16,570 bases of DNA, taken from assembly GCA_023441105.1 (NCBI GenBank), contig JAEZQX010000020.1, positions 1-16,570 on the forward strand. Direction: 5' to 3'. Origin of the DNA: Pseudomonadota bacterium (GTDB taxonomy: Bacteria; Pseudomonadota; Gammaproteobacteria; Burkholderiales; Burkholderiaceae). This document shows, piece after piece, positions 6,685 to 13,594 of this stretch. Below the pieces are notes generated by a model. That model was given only the letters and a program-made list of their open reading frames with translations. It was not told the origin of the DNA and ran no database searches. How positions within the stretch are numbered: position 1 is the first letter of the stretch; each line of letters begins with the position of its first letter. Made by a program: the position numbers and the translations under genes.

Positions 6685-7881
6685 TCAGCGCGCCTTCACC
6701 ATCTCCACGATCCTGGCGACGTCGATGGCGCGCGACTGCTGTTCGATCTGCGGCAGGTAGCGCGACTGCAGCAGCTTCGCCTCCTCCACCAGGGAGGTGA
6801 AAGTCTGCTTGAGCATGCCCGCGTCCATGGTGCGCCCGCCGGCATAGTAGCGACGCGCCACCTGGCCGATGGCCCAGGTGGTGGCGAACGACAGCGCCAC
6901 ACCGGTGGCGCCGCGCGCCAGGCCGCCGGCCATCCGGCCCCCCGCCTTGCCCAGCAGCCCGCCCAGCAGCTTGCGACCGATGTCTTCCAGGTACTGCCCG
7001 GTCATGCCGACACCCAGGGTCGCGAGCAGGTCCTTGACATGGCCGCGGTCGAGCTCGTAGCCATGGGCAGCGCCGATGCGGTACACCAGCTTCATCTGCA
7101 GCGGAATGATCGCCATGGATGCCAGCGACTGCGGCAGCAATTCCAGCGCGCCGTTCATGATGGCGGCGTTGAGGATCATCTTGTCGATCTCGGCGTCCCT
7201 GGCCGCATCCGGCCCGACGGCCGGCGAAGCGGCGGCAGCGGCTGAATCAGCGGCGGCCCCAGCCGTTGCGCCATGCGCCGGGTCGCCCGCCATGCCGGCA
7301 GCCGCTCCGGCGGCTGGCTTGCCGACTGCGCCGGTACCGGTGAGCGCCCGGCTGCTGCTGTCGCCGGTGCCGATGAAGATCTTGCCGCTGGCGACCTCGG
7401 CCTCGGCCTGCTCCTCGGCATCGACGTCGGCATCGGCATCGGGCTGCGCCTCGCCTGCCGGCGCGGCCGCAGCGACCGGCGCATGCGGATCGCCGCTCTC
7501 CAGCGGCACGCTCGCCAGCTCGTCCGCCGCCTCCTCGAGAGGCGTCGTGAGCCGCTCGTCCAACCTCAGCGCCTTGCCCAGCCGGGACAGGAAGGCGCTC
7601 TCGCGCTCGTTGCGCAGGCCGTCGGAATCCAGCACGCCGAGCGCCAGCTCGTAGGCCAGCAGTTTCATGTCGTGGGTCGAGAGCTGCGCGGCAGCGGTCT
7701 CGATCGTGGTCTTCTTCAGCAGCACGTCGCGATAAATCGCTGCCAGCGGCAGGTCACCCGGCAGACTCTCGGCGACCCGCCGTACCTCCTCGCGCTCGGC
7801 ATCGGTTTTCTGGCCATCGGCAAAAGCCGCCAGCAGAGCGAGCGACGCGATTGCCTGTCGTTCCTGGTCAGTCATCATCAT
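6685..7881 (-). CDS. TerB-like / DUF697 fusion protein
   Basis: The 398-residue product has two recognisable ends. Residues about 5-135 form a helical TerB-like domain, with LLAAFADGQKTDAEREEV and a repeat of the pattern around LGVLDSDGLRNERE; TerB domains are linked to tellurite resistance and membrane stress. Residues about 145-230 are an Ala/Asp/Glu-rich, probably disordered linker. Residues about 235-398 resemble DUF697 (YcjF-like), with SMAIIPLQMKLVYRIGAAHG and hydrophobic helices near GGLARGATGVALSFATTWAI, suggesting membrane association. The start is a run of three ATG codons (7881, 7878, 7875) with AGGA at 7885-7888. The second or third is better spaced, so initiation may be mixed. 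It follows the 89-residue gene on the same strand after 92 bases. A tellurite role is not shown here. Confidence 0.82.
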   Translation of the reverse strand: MMMTDQERQAIASLALLAAFADGQKTDAEREEVRRVAESLPGDLPLAAIYRDVLLKKTTIETAAAQLSTHDMKLLAYELALGVLDSDGLRNERESAFLSRLGKALRLDERLTTPLEEAADELASVPLESGDPHAPVAAAAPAGEAQPDADADVDAEEQAEAEVASGKIFIGTGDSSSRALTGTGAVGKPAAGAAAGMAGDPAHGATAGAAADSAAAAASPAVGPDAARDAEIDKMILNAAIMNGALELLPQSLASMAIIPLQMKLVYRIGAAHGYELDRGHVKDLLATLGVGMTGQYLEDIGRKLLGGLLGKAGGRMAGGLARGATGVALSFATTWAIGQVARRYYAGGRTMDAGMLKQTFTSLVEEAKLLQSRYLPQIEQQSRAIDVARIVEMVKAR

Positions 7882-7973
7882 GGATCCTGTGAAGCGGACC
7901 CCCCATCATCCAGCTTCCGCCGAAGCGGGTGCATCATTCCCCGCGTCGGCGTGGGCATTTGGCAGCGCGCTGC

Positions 7974-8243
7974 TCAGTCGACTTCGGCGTCCACCGGCAC
8001 CAGCACCGGATCGTCGTCCGGCTCCTGGCCGTGATAGGCGACGCGGATGGCTTCATCCTCGGCATCGTCCCAAGCCCGCGCCGCATGCCGGTCGAAGCGG
8101 CGCTCGCGGTTGGAGCGCGACATGACAGCCTTGTAGGCATCTTCCGGCGTGACGTTGCGCGAGGCCATCAGCGACAGCGCCGCGGCGCAGCCGGCCTCGA
8201 CATCCTCGACGCTGGCCCTGGTATCGGCGATGCCGAGCTTCAT
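7974..8243 (-). CDS. Small hypothetical protein, 89 residues
   Basis: I do not recognise a family. The product begins MKLGIADTRASVEDVEAG, has a central helical, mixed-charge part (VTPEDAYKAVMSRSNRERR), and ends in an acidic tail rich in Asp/Glu/Pro (about residues 60-89). No signal peptide or membrane segment is visible. The gene is supported by a strong GGAGGAAGG ribosome binding site just upstream of the ATG on the minus strand, and by a reading frame filling the space between its neighbours. It lies downstream of the putative terminator after the FadR-type regulator, so it probably has its own promoter within the 75-base gap. The TerB-DUF697 gene follows. Confidence 0.7.
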   Translation of the reverse strand: MKLGIADTRASVEDVEAGCAAALSLMASRNVTPEDAYKAVMSRSNRERRFDRHAARAWDDAEDEAIRVAYHGQEPDDDPVLVPVDAEVD

Positions 8244-8294
8244 GTCCTTCCTCCGTTCAAGTCGCTCGCCCGATGGTACAACCGGCGCGCGAAT

Positions 8295-8314
8295 CCGACG
8301 CTTGACTGCGTCGG
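8295..8314 (-). terminator. Putative intrinsic terminator of the catabolic operon
   Basis: CCGACGC (8295-8301) and GCGTCGG (8308-8314) form a perfect 7-bp GC-rich stem with a six-base loop. It starts four bases after the stop codon of the GntR/FCD regulator on the minus strand. The stem is followed on that strand by ATTCG, so the U-run is very short, and termination may be weak or factor-assisted. Confidence 0.5.
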
Positions 8315-8318
8315 CAGC

Positions 8319-9053
8319 TCAGGCAACCTTGTCGCTGCCGCTGGCCGCGCTGACGGCGCGGTCGCGGCCGTTGAGCACGTGGCGCTTGAACGATTCTCCT
8401 GCCCGCTGCCGATCCTTCGCCGCCACCGCTTCGACGATCTCGCGGTGCTCGCGGTTCGAGACGCTCATGCCCGACGGCTGCACCAGGCTGCGGTGGCGGT
8501 AGAGATGCAACTCCTTGTCGGTGCCGAGGAACATGTCGACGAGGCGCTGGTTGCGCGTCGCCCTGACCAGCCGGTCGTGGAACGCCAGGTTCTGGCGAAA
8601 GTACTCGTTGGCATGCCCGGCATCGAGCGACGCCTGCATCTGGTCCACCATTGCATGAAGCGCCGCGATGTCGTCGGCGGTGGCGCGCTGGGCGAGCAGC
8701 TCGCCCGCCAGCACGGCCAGGGCACCGCGCACCTCGTAGATGTCGAGCGCCTGCTGCAGGTCGACGCGACGCACGAACATGCCGCGGTTGTTGATGATCT
8801 CGACCATGCCGGCCTGCTCGAGCTTGCGGCAGGCTTCGCGTATCGGGCTGCGGCTGACGCCGAGCGCCTGCGCCAGCGCCAGCTCGTTGATGCGCTGGCC
8901 GGCAGCGAGCTCGCCGGACAGGATCATCCGCTCGATCTTGTCCTGGATGACCGTGGCGAGCGACTGGGAGCGCAGCAGCTCGAGTGCCGAGTCCTCCTTG
9001 TGCCGCTCGGCCGGCGCGACGGCGTTGGCGTTTGACCTGGGCGCGGAATCCAT
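8319..9053 (-). CDS. GntR family transcriptional regulator, FadR subfamily (FCD domain)
   Basis: This 244-residue protein has an N-terminal winged helix-turn-helix (about residues 30-98). It includes IERMILSGELAAGQRINELA, then ALGVSRSPIREACRKLEQAG, then the wing around INNRGMFVRRV. The C-terminal part (about 105-230) is an FCD ligand-binding domain. Its likely metal ligands are in LAFHDRLV, SNREHREI and SFKRHVL. Such proteins are usually repressors released by organic-acid ligands. The gene is last in a run with the amidohydrolase (42-base gap), the oxidoreductase and the Bug receptor, so it probably regulates them and the divergent PdxA-like gene through the palindrome at 11819-11830. No convincing ribosome binding site precedes the ATG. 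The operon ends at the hairpin at 8295-8314. Confidence 0.93.
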   Translation of the reverse strand: MDSAPRSNANAVAPAERHKEDSALELLRSQSLATVIQDKIERMILSGELAAGQRINELALAQALGVSRSPIREACRKLEQAGMVEIINNRGMFVRRVDLQQALDIYEVRGALAVLAGELLAQRATADDIAALHAMVDQMQASLDAGHANEYFRQNLAFHDRLVRATRNQRLVDMFLGTDKELHLYRHRSLVQPSGMSVSNREHREIVEAVAAKDRQRAGESFKRHVLNGRDRAVSAASGSDKVA

Positions 9054-9095
9054 GTGTCAGCGGAAGGAAGTGGTTCCGGCACCCGTCTCGGGAGC

Positions 9096-9947
9096 TCAGC
9101 CCTGCGCTGCCGGCGCCGCGGCGAAGCCGTAGAGCCGCGCCGCATTGCCAGCCAGCACCAGGCGCGCGGTCGACTCCGCCTGCAGTACCGCCAGCAGGGA
9201 GTCGAGCATCGCCGCCTCCACGGGTCGGCGTTCGGCAGGCAGATTGACATGCGGCCAGTTCATTCCCCAGATTATGCGTGAGCGGCCCGCTTCGAGCAGG
9301 GCCTGGATTCGCGCCCGTAGCGGCCGGAAGTCGGCGGCGCCGTCGGACGTGCCGTAGTAGGGCGCGGCCAGCTTCACCCAGCCGCCGTCGCCGACGAAGC
9401 GGACCAGCGCCTGGAATGGCGGCGACCCCGCCGTCACCGCCGGCGCGAAGCGGCCGATATGGTCGATGACCACCGGGCAGTCGAGCTCGGCGAGCTCCTC
9501 CAGCACGGTTGCCGACAACGCCTCGCCCTCGGCCTGCACCAGCAGGTGCCAGCCGAGCGGCGCGATCTGGGCGGCGCAGGCGGCCAGGGCAGCGACATCG
9601 ACCGCGCTGCCTGGCGCGAACAGGAACCGGATGCCCCTGGCACCGGCAGCATGCAGACGCTCGCGTTCGTCCCTGCGCCAGGCCGGGTCATCCCAGAGAA
9701 TGGCGCGGGCGCGATCGAGCCCCAGCCGGGCCACGATTTCGAGCGTGCCGCCGACGTCATGGCGATAGGCCTTCGACTGCACGATCACATGGCGCCCGAC
9801 GCCGATCGAACGCGCAGCCGCAAGGTATTCGGCGAGGCTGGCCTCGCGCGCCGGATTCTCCGGATAGACATGCGAGTGGGTGTCGCAGATCGGCTCGGGC
9901 CAACCGGCGGCTGCGGCTGCGGCTGAGACTGCGGCGGAGGAAAGCAT
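9096..9947 (-). CDS. Amidohydrolase-2 family hydrolase, LigI/lactonase-like
   Basis: The 283-residue TIM-barrel hydrolase resembles the COG3618 group that includes 2-pyrone-4,6-dicarboxylate lactonase (LigI) and sugar-lactone lactonases. Visible motifs are DTHSHVYPEN (His24, His26), a GARGIRFLF strand, LGWHLLVQ, VVIDHIGRF (His163) and WGMNWPHVNL (Asn230, His233). In LigI, as I remember it, the fourth position is the catalytic Asp of GTDWPH; here it is Asn. The ATG at 9947 is 5 bases after the stop of the oxidoreductase gene, so translation is probably coupled. The frame is open much further upstream, but that part is Arg/Ala-rich shadow of the neighbour. Its position after a uronate-dehydrogenase-like enzyme suggests it opens the lactone made there. 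The exact substrate is not known. Confidence 0.87.
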   Translation of the reverse strand: MLSSAAVSAAAAAAGWPEPICDTHSHVYPENPAREASLAEYLAAARSIGVGRHVIVQSKAYRHDVGGTLEIVARLGLDRARAILWDDPAWRRDERERLHAAGARGIRFLFAPGSAVDVAALAACAAQIAPLGWHLLVQAEGEALSATVLEELAELDCPVVIDHIGRFAPAVTAGSPPFQALVRFVGDGGWVKLAAPYYGTSDGAADFRPLRARIQALLEAGRSRIIWGMNWPHVNLPAERRPVEAAMLDSLLAVLQAESTARLVLAGNAARLYGFAAAPAAQG

Positions 9948-9952
9948 CGGCG

Positions 9953-10771
9953 TCAGCGCCTGGCCGACAAGCGCTCGCGCCCTTCGAGAAGCCCGTAGGC
10001 AGCGCGCTTGCCGCCTTGCAGCGGGTAGCCGGAGGGCGCTGTCGCCTGGGCCTGCACGGTCTGCGGGGCCGCCTGCCGGGCATTGTCCTGCGGCACGAAA
10101 CCGAGCCGTTCGGCATCGGGATTGCGCCACCACGCGCCGTCGTTGTCCGACACGCCATAGACGATGGCATATCCGACCTCGGGCGCCGCCAGGCAGGCAA
10201 GCAGTTGCTGCTGGAAGTCGCGCTCGCTCATCCAGGTGAAGAGTTCGCGCTGCTCGCCCGGTTGCGGCCGCACCGAGCCGATCCGCAGGCACACGGCCTC
10301 GAGGCCGAACTTGTCCCAGAAGTACCGGGCGGCGCTTTCACCGAAGCATTTGCTCAGGCCGTAGAGGCTGTCGGGCCGCAACGCCTCCTCGATGCCGATC
10401 GGCTGCGTGACCGGGTACATGCCCACGGCATGATGGGAGCTGGCGTAGACGACGCGCCGCGCCCCCGCCCGGCGGGCCGCTTCGAAGACGTTGTAGGTGC
10501 CGGCGATATTGACATCCAGGGTCGGCTGCCAGTCGTCGACGTTGAGGCTGGCGCCGAGGTGGATCACCGCCTCGACGCCGGCCATCGCCGCCTGCACCGC
10601 GGCGCGGTCGGCCAGGTCGCATTGCACCACCTCCTCGCCCGGCTCGGCCGGTGCCATCGGCGCGATGTCGCTGAGGCGCAGGCTGGGAACGCGGCCACGC
10701 AGGGCCGACCGCGCCAGCCTACCCAGCGAACCGGCGGCACCGGTCACCAGGATTCGTTCGTAGTTCAACAC
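9953..10771 (-). CDS. udh: NAD-dependent epimerase/dehydratase family oxidoreductase, uronate dehydrogenase-like
   Basis: The 272-residue short-chain dehydrogenase-fold protein has the NAD motif GAAGSLG (11-17), VQCDLAD (49-55), HLGASLN (71-77), SSHH (111-114), the catalytic pair Tyr137/Lys141 in YGLSKCFGE, and SDNDGAWW near the C-terminus. These match, block for block and nearly at the same residue numbers, what I remember of Agrobacterium uronate dehydrogenase, which oxidises galacturonate or glucuronate to an aldaro-lactone. Specificity for a uronate remains an inference. The start is GTG at 10771 or the adjacent TTG at 10768; a GGAGGAG (10774-10780) lies just upstream and fits the TTG slightly better. 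It lies 21 bases after the Bug receptor gene and 5 bases before the amidohydrolase, in a single operon. Confidence 0.85.
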   Translation of the reverse strand: MLNYERILVTGAAGSLGRLARSALRGRVPSLRLSDIAPMAPAEPGEEVVQCDLADRAAVQAAMAGVEAVIHLGASLNVDDWQPTLDVNIAGTYNVFEAARRAGARRVVYASSHHAVGMYPVTQPIGIEEALRPDSLYGLSKCFGESAARYFWDKFGLEAVCLRIGSVRPQPGEQRELFTWMSERDFQQQLLACLAAPEVGYAIVYGVSDNDGAWWRNPDAERLGFVPQDNARQAAPQTVQAQATAPSGYPLQGGKRAAYGLLEGRERLSARR

Positions 10772-10792
10772 GGCTCCTCCGTTCGATGCGCG

Positions 10793-11773
10793 TCAGTCGA
10801 TCCGGATGTTGGCCGACTTGATGACTTTGCCCCAGCGGGCCACTTCGCCGGCAAGGAATTCCGCGAACTGCGCGGGCGGATTCATCACCACCTGGTTGCC
10901 GGACGCCTCCAGGCGCTGGCGCGCCTCGCCCTCCGCAAAGACCTTGGCGACATCGGCATGCAGCTTGCGCACCAGGTCCGCCGGCATGCCCGCGGGCCCG
11001 TACAAGGCGTTCCAGGTCGCCGTCGATATCTTCGCTTCGCCGGACTCGCTGATGGTGGGCACATCCGGGGCCAGGCTGGAGCGGGTCTCGCCGGTGGTCA
11101 CCAGCGCCTTGAGCTTGCCGGCCTTGACGTGCGGCATGCCCGACGGAATGTTGGCGAACAGGACACCCACCTGGTTGCCGATGACATCGACCAGCGCCGG
11201 CTGCTCGCCGCGGTATGGCACGTGCACGGTCTTGAGCCCGAGTTGCGTGTTGAGCAGCTCGGAGGTCATGTGTGGCGACGAGCCGTTGCCGCCGGAGGCG
11301 AAGCTGACCTTGCCCGGATTCTCCCGCACGTAGGCCAGGAACTCCTTGAAGTTCGAGGCCGGAAAGGACGGGTGCGCCACCAGCACCAGCGGCGACGAGG
11401 CGATGACCGTGATCGGTGTCAGGTCCTTCAGCGGATCGTAGAGCGGCTTCGAATACATCTGCGGGGCCACCGCGATCGAGGTCTGCGGGGACACCAGCAG
11501 GGTATAGCCGTCCGGTGCCGATCGCACCACCTGTTCCGCGGCCAGCATGCCGCTGACCCCGGTCTTGTTTTCCACCACGACCGGTTGGCCCCAGAGCTTC
11601 GTCAGCGACTCGGCGACCAGCCGTGCCACGAAGTCGGTGCCGCCGCCGGGGGCAAGACCCACCATGATGCGGACCGGCTTGTCCGGAAACACTTGCGCCG
11701 AGGCGGGCGCGGCGAGCATGCCGGCCAACCCGAAGGCGGCGGCGATCATGAGCGAGCGGCGGATGCGGTTCAT
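10793..11773 (-). CDS. Bug family (tripartite tricarboxylate transporter) substrate-binding protein
   Basis: The 326-residue periplasmic receptor has an N-terminal signal peptide (MNRIRRSLMIAAAFGLAG, cleavage near ASA-QVFP). The Bug hallmarks follow: FPDKPVRIMVGLAPGGGTD, QPVVVENKTGVSG, DGYTLLV, VSFASGG, VHVPYRG and LAPDVPTISESG. Such receptors bind carboxylates or related small ligands and pass them to TctA/TctB membrane proteins, which are not encoded in this window; orphan receptors are common in Burkholderiales. The ATG at 11773 has GGGAGA about 6 bases upstream, while an upstream in-frame ATG (11800) lacks a site. It is the first gene of the minus-strand operon with the oxidoreductase, amidohydrolase and FadR-type regulator. 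It is read from the promoter overlapping the palindrome. Confidence 0.95.
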   Translation of the reverse strand: MNRIRRSLMIAAAFGLAGMLAAPASAQVFPDKPVRIMVGLAPGGGTDFVARLVAESLTKLWGQPVVVENKTGVSGMLAAEQVVRSAPDGYTLLVSPQTSIAVAPQMYSKPLYDPLKDLTPITVIASSPLVLVAHPSFPASNFKEFLAYVRENPGKVSFASGGNGSSPHMTSELLNTQLGLKTVHVPYRGEQPALVDVIGNQVGVLFANIPSGMPHVKAGKLKALVTTGETRSSLAPDVPTISESGEAKISTATWNALYGPAGMPADLVRKLHADVAKVFAEGEARQRLEASGNQVVMNPPAQFAEFLAGEVARWGKVIKSANIRID

Positions 11774-11818
11774 GCTTGTCTCCCTGTTTGAAGCATGCAA
11801 GTCTTTCTTCTATTGCGT

Positions 11819-11830
11819 ATTGTCGACAAT
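11819..11830. promoter_or_regulatory. Palindromic operator candidate for the FadR-type regulator
   Basis: ATTGTCGACAAT is a perfect 12-bp palindrome in the gap between the divergent Bug and PdxA-like genes. It has the GT-n-AC core typical of FadR-subfamily operators. TCGACA recurs 7 bases on (11823-11828 and 11830-11835). The site covers the -10 box of the minus-strand promoter, consistent with repression. Assignment to the regulator at 8319-9053 is by proximity and pattern. Confidence 0.65.
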
Positions 11831-11847
11831 CGACATAAACTTGTCAA
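11819..11847 (-). promoter_or_regulatory. Probable sigma70-type promoter of the Bug-led catabolic operon
   Basis: On the minus strand, TTGACA (11842-11847) is a perfect -35 box. It is followed by exactly 17 bases and then GACAAT (11819-11824), a four-of-six -10 box. The ATG lies about 45 bases further on, at 11773. The -10 is inside the palindrome. Confidence 0.6.
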
Positions 11848-11890
11848 TCTCGCCACACCGACTGCGTCCAAACAAGTGAAGGAAACCGCC

Positions 11891-12898
11891 ATGAAGCCCA
11901 CCGTCGTCCTGTTCACCGGGGACCCCGCAGGTATCGGTCCGGAAATCGTCGCGAAGGTGCTCGGTGACGAAGAGATCCGCGCGGCGGCCAACCTGCTCGT
12001 CGTCGGCAGCCGGGCGGTTCTTGCCGAAGGCATGCGCGCCGCCGGCACGACCATCCGGCTCGACGACTGGAACGGGTCGCGCCCGGCCGAAGACCAGGCG
12101 CCGCAACTGGTCGACTGGGCCGGCGTGGGCGATGAGGGCTTCGCTGTCGGCGAAGTGAGCGCGAAGAACGGCCGCTTCATGCTCGACGGGCTGGCGCATT
12201 GCCTGCGGCTGTGCGAGGCCGGCGCTGCCGATGCGATGTGCGTGGCGCCGCTCAACAAGGCCGCGCTGCGCGCCGGCGGCATGAAGCATCCGGACGAGAT
12301 GCGCTATTTCTGCGAGGTCCTGGACTTCGACGGGCCGTGCGTGGAATTCAACGTCAACGACAAGCTGTGGACGTCGCGCGTCACCTCGCATGTACCCCAC
12401 AAGGAGGTCAGCGCGCTGCTGACGCCCGAGCGGATCGCGCGCGGCGTCGAGTTGCTGAGCCAGGGCCTGAAGGCCGCCGGCTTCGATCGCCCGCGCGTCG
12501 CGGTCTGCGGCCTCAATCCGCACAACGGCGACGGCGGCGCCTTCGGTCGCGAGGAAATCGACGTGATCGCGCCCGGCGTCGAGCTTGCGGCCAGCCGCGG
12601 CTACCCGGCGGACGGTCCGTTTCCGGCCGATACCACCTTCGTGCGCGCGACCGGCAAGTCGGGCGGCGGCGGCTACGACGGCGTGCTGACGATGTACCAC
12701 GACCAGGGTCAGATCGCGATGAAGCTGCTCAGCTTCGGCCAGGGCATCACCGTCCACTACGGCCTGCCGATGCCGATCACCACCCCGGCGCACGGCACCG
12801 CCTACGACATCGTCGGCCGCGGCGTCGCCACGCCAGGCGCGATGAAGAATGCCCTGCTGACCGCGGCCAGGATGGGCGCCTCGGCGCGGGCGCGTTAG
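11891..12898 (+). CDS. pdxA: PdxA family 4-hydroxythreonine-4-phosphate dehydrogenase-like protein (catabolic paralogue)
   Basis: The 335-residue product has the PdxA fold and all three metal-binding histidines: His167 (TSHVPH), His211 (GLNPHNGDGG) and His270 (MYHDQG), almost exactly where E. coli PdxA has 166, 211 and 266. FTGDPAGIGPEI is at the N-terminus, and APLNKAALRAG (about 118-128) is the phosphate/substrate region. True PdxA works in pyridoxal phosphate synthesis. Relatives oxidise D-threonate- or D-erythronate-4-phosphate, or, as TphB, a terephthalate cis-diol. The divergent position opposite a catabolic operon suggests a degradative relative rather than the vitamin enzyme. No DUF1537 kinase or dioxygenase is nearby to decide between them. 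The ATG at 11891 has AAGGAAA about 6 bases upstream. The gene faces the palindrome at 11819-11830. Confidence 0.9.
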   Translation: MKPTVVLFTGDPAGIGPEIVAKVLGDEEIRAAANLLVVGSRAVLAEGMRAAGTTIRLDDWNGSRPAEDQAPQLVDWAGVGDEGFAVGEVSAKNGRFMLDGLAHCLRLCEAGAADAMCVAPLNKAALRAGGMKHPDEMRYFCEVLDFDGPCVEFNVNDKLWTSRVTSHVPHKEVSALLTPERIARGVELLSQGLKAAGFDRPRVAVCGLNPHNGDGGAFGREEIDVIAPGVELAASRGYPADGPFPADTTFVRATGKSGGGGYDGVLTMYHDQGQIAMKLLSFGQGITVHYGLPMPITTPAHGTAYDIVGRGVATPGAMKNALLTAARMGASARAR

Positions 12899-13010
12899 GC
12901 GCCTGGGCTAGCGCGCGGCGAGCCTGCGGCGCGGCTCGAGGCAGCGCCAGAGGACGTGCATCGTTGGAGGTGCGCAGGTGCCGCCGCTCCGGCATCCGCC
13001 GCTGCGGTTG

Positions 13011-13592
13011 CTACCTCGCCTGCAGCGATCCGTGCAGCAGCCGGGCCAGGTCTTCTCCCTGCATCAGGCGGATGCGCTTCTCGGCGATTAGGCGCGCCGC
13101 CTGCTCGGAGACCTGGCCGGCGGCGACGAACACGATCTCGTCGGCCTCGCGCTGGTCCCGCGCCGTCAGCAGCTCGCGCAGGGGCTCCACCCCGGTCCGG
13201 CTGGCCTTCCAACGCTTGGCGTTGACCAGCGTCTTGCGGCCCGCCTTCTTCATCTCGAAATCGGCACCGGCCGCATCGATGCGCGACACCTCGTAGCCGT
13301 CGCGACGGAAGCCCGCCTCCAGCTTCGTCGAGAAATCCTTCCAAGTCATGGCGCTTACCGCAGCCACCGTCTGCGTCACCCGCGCCGGGCTCGGCCGCTG
13401 CAGCTGGCGCCACAGCGCGATGGCCCCGATCACCAGGAACGGCAACGCGCCGACCGCGCCGAAGATGAAGTACTTCGGCGGCAGCGCGATCCCCGACAGC
13501 AGCACGATTCCGCCCGCGACCAGCACGCTGATCCACCACGACGAACGCAGCAGGATCGCGAACAGGGAATTGGGGGCCATCTCGAACTTCAA
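13011..13592 (-). CDS. Membrane-anchored restriction-endonuclease-like (Mrr-type) protein
   Basis: From the TTG start the product is 193 residues. Two hydrophobic segments (about 18-37 and 41-61) precede an Mrr-like PD-(D/E)xK nuclease-fold domain (about 82-193). The domain starts MTWKDFSTKLEAGFRRDGYE, with Asp111 in GADFEMKK and Lys126 in LVNAKRWK. Where the active site usually has Gln or Glu (QxK/ExK), this protein has Asn124. The region with TGVEPLRELL and the C-terminal RIRLMQGEDLARLL also fit the family. TTG 13592 is preceded by AGGAG at 8 bases and lies 2 bases after the LysR stop, so it is likely coupled. ATG 13580 is poorly spaced. No methyltransferase or specificity gene is nearby, so it is not a classical restriction system. 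Its biological role is unknown. Confidence 0.82.
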   Translation of the reverse strand: MKFEMAPNSLFAILLRSSWWISVLVAGGIVLLSGIALPPKYFIFGAVGALPFLVIGAIALWRQLQRPSPARVTQTVAAVSAMTWKDFSTKLEAGFRRDGYEVSRIDAAGADFEMKKAGRKTLVNAKRWKASRTGVEPLRELLTARDQREADEIVFVAAGQVSEQAARLIAEKRIRLMQGEDLARLLHGSLQAR

Positions 13593-13594
13593 CG

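Noticed and set aside
7917..7928. CCGC-UUCG-GCGG hairpin on the minus strand between the small gene and the TerB-DUF697 gene
   Set aside because: The tetraloop is stable, but the stem is only 4 bp with no U-run, too weak to call a terminator.
9901..9936. Short GGCTGC tandem repeat
   Set aside because: It encodes the Ala-rich N-terminus of the amidohydrolase, a common effect of GC-rich alanine codons. It is not a separate repeat element.
9948..10292. 115-residue N-terminal extension of the amidohydrolase frame
   Set aside because: It overlaps the intact oxidoreductase gene and has Arg/Ala shadow composition. ATG 9947 fits the conserved DTHSH start of the family.
9509..11791. 760-codon open frame on the plus strand across three minus-strand genes
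   Set aside because: It spans the amidohydrolase, the oxidoreductase and the Bug receptor in antisense, and its product is Arg/Gly/His-rich with no motif. It is a GC-driven shadow.
12919..12938. CGAGCC / GGCTCG inverted repeat after the PdxA-like gene
   Set aside because: A 6-bp stem without a T-run, in very GC-rich sequence where such pairs arise by chance. It might still aid termination.
13011..13592. Complete restriction-modification system
   Set aside because: Only a nuclease-fold gene is seen. There is no methyltransferase, specificity subunit or other defence gene beside it.
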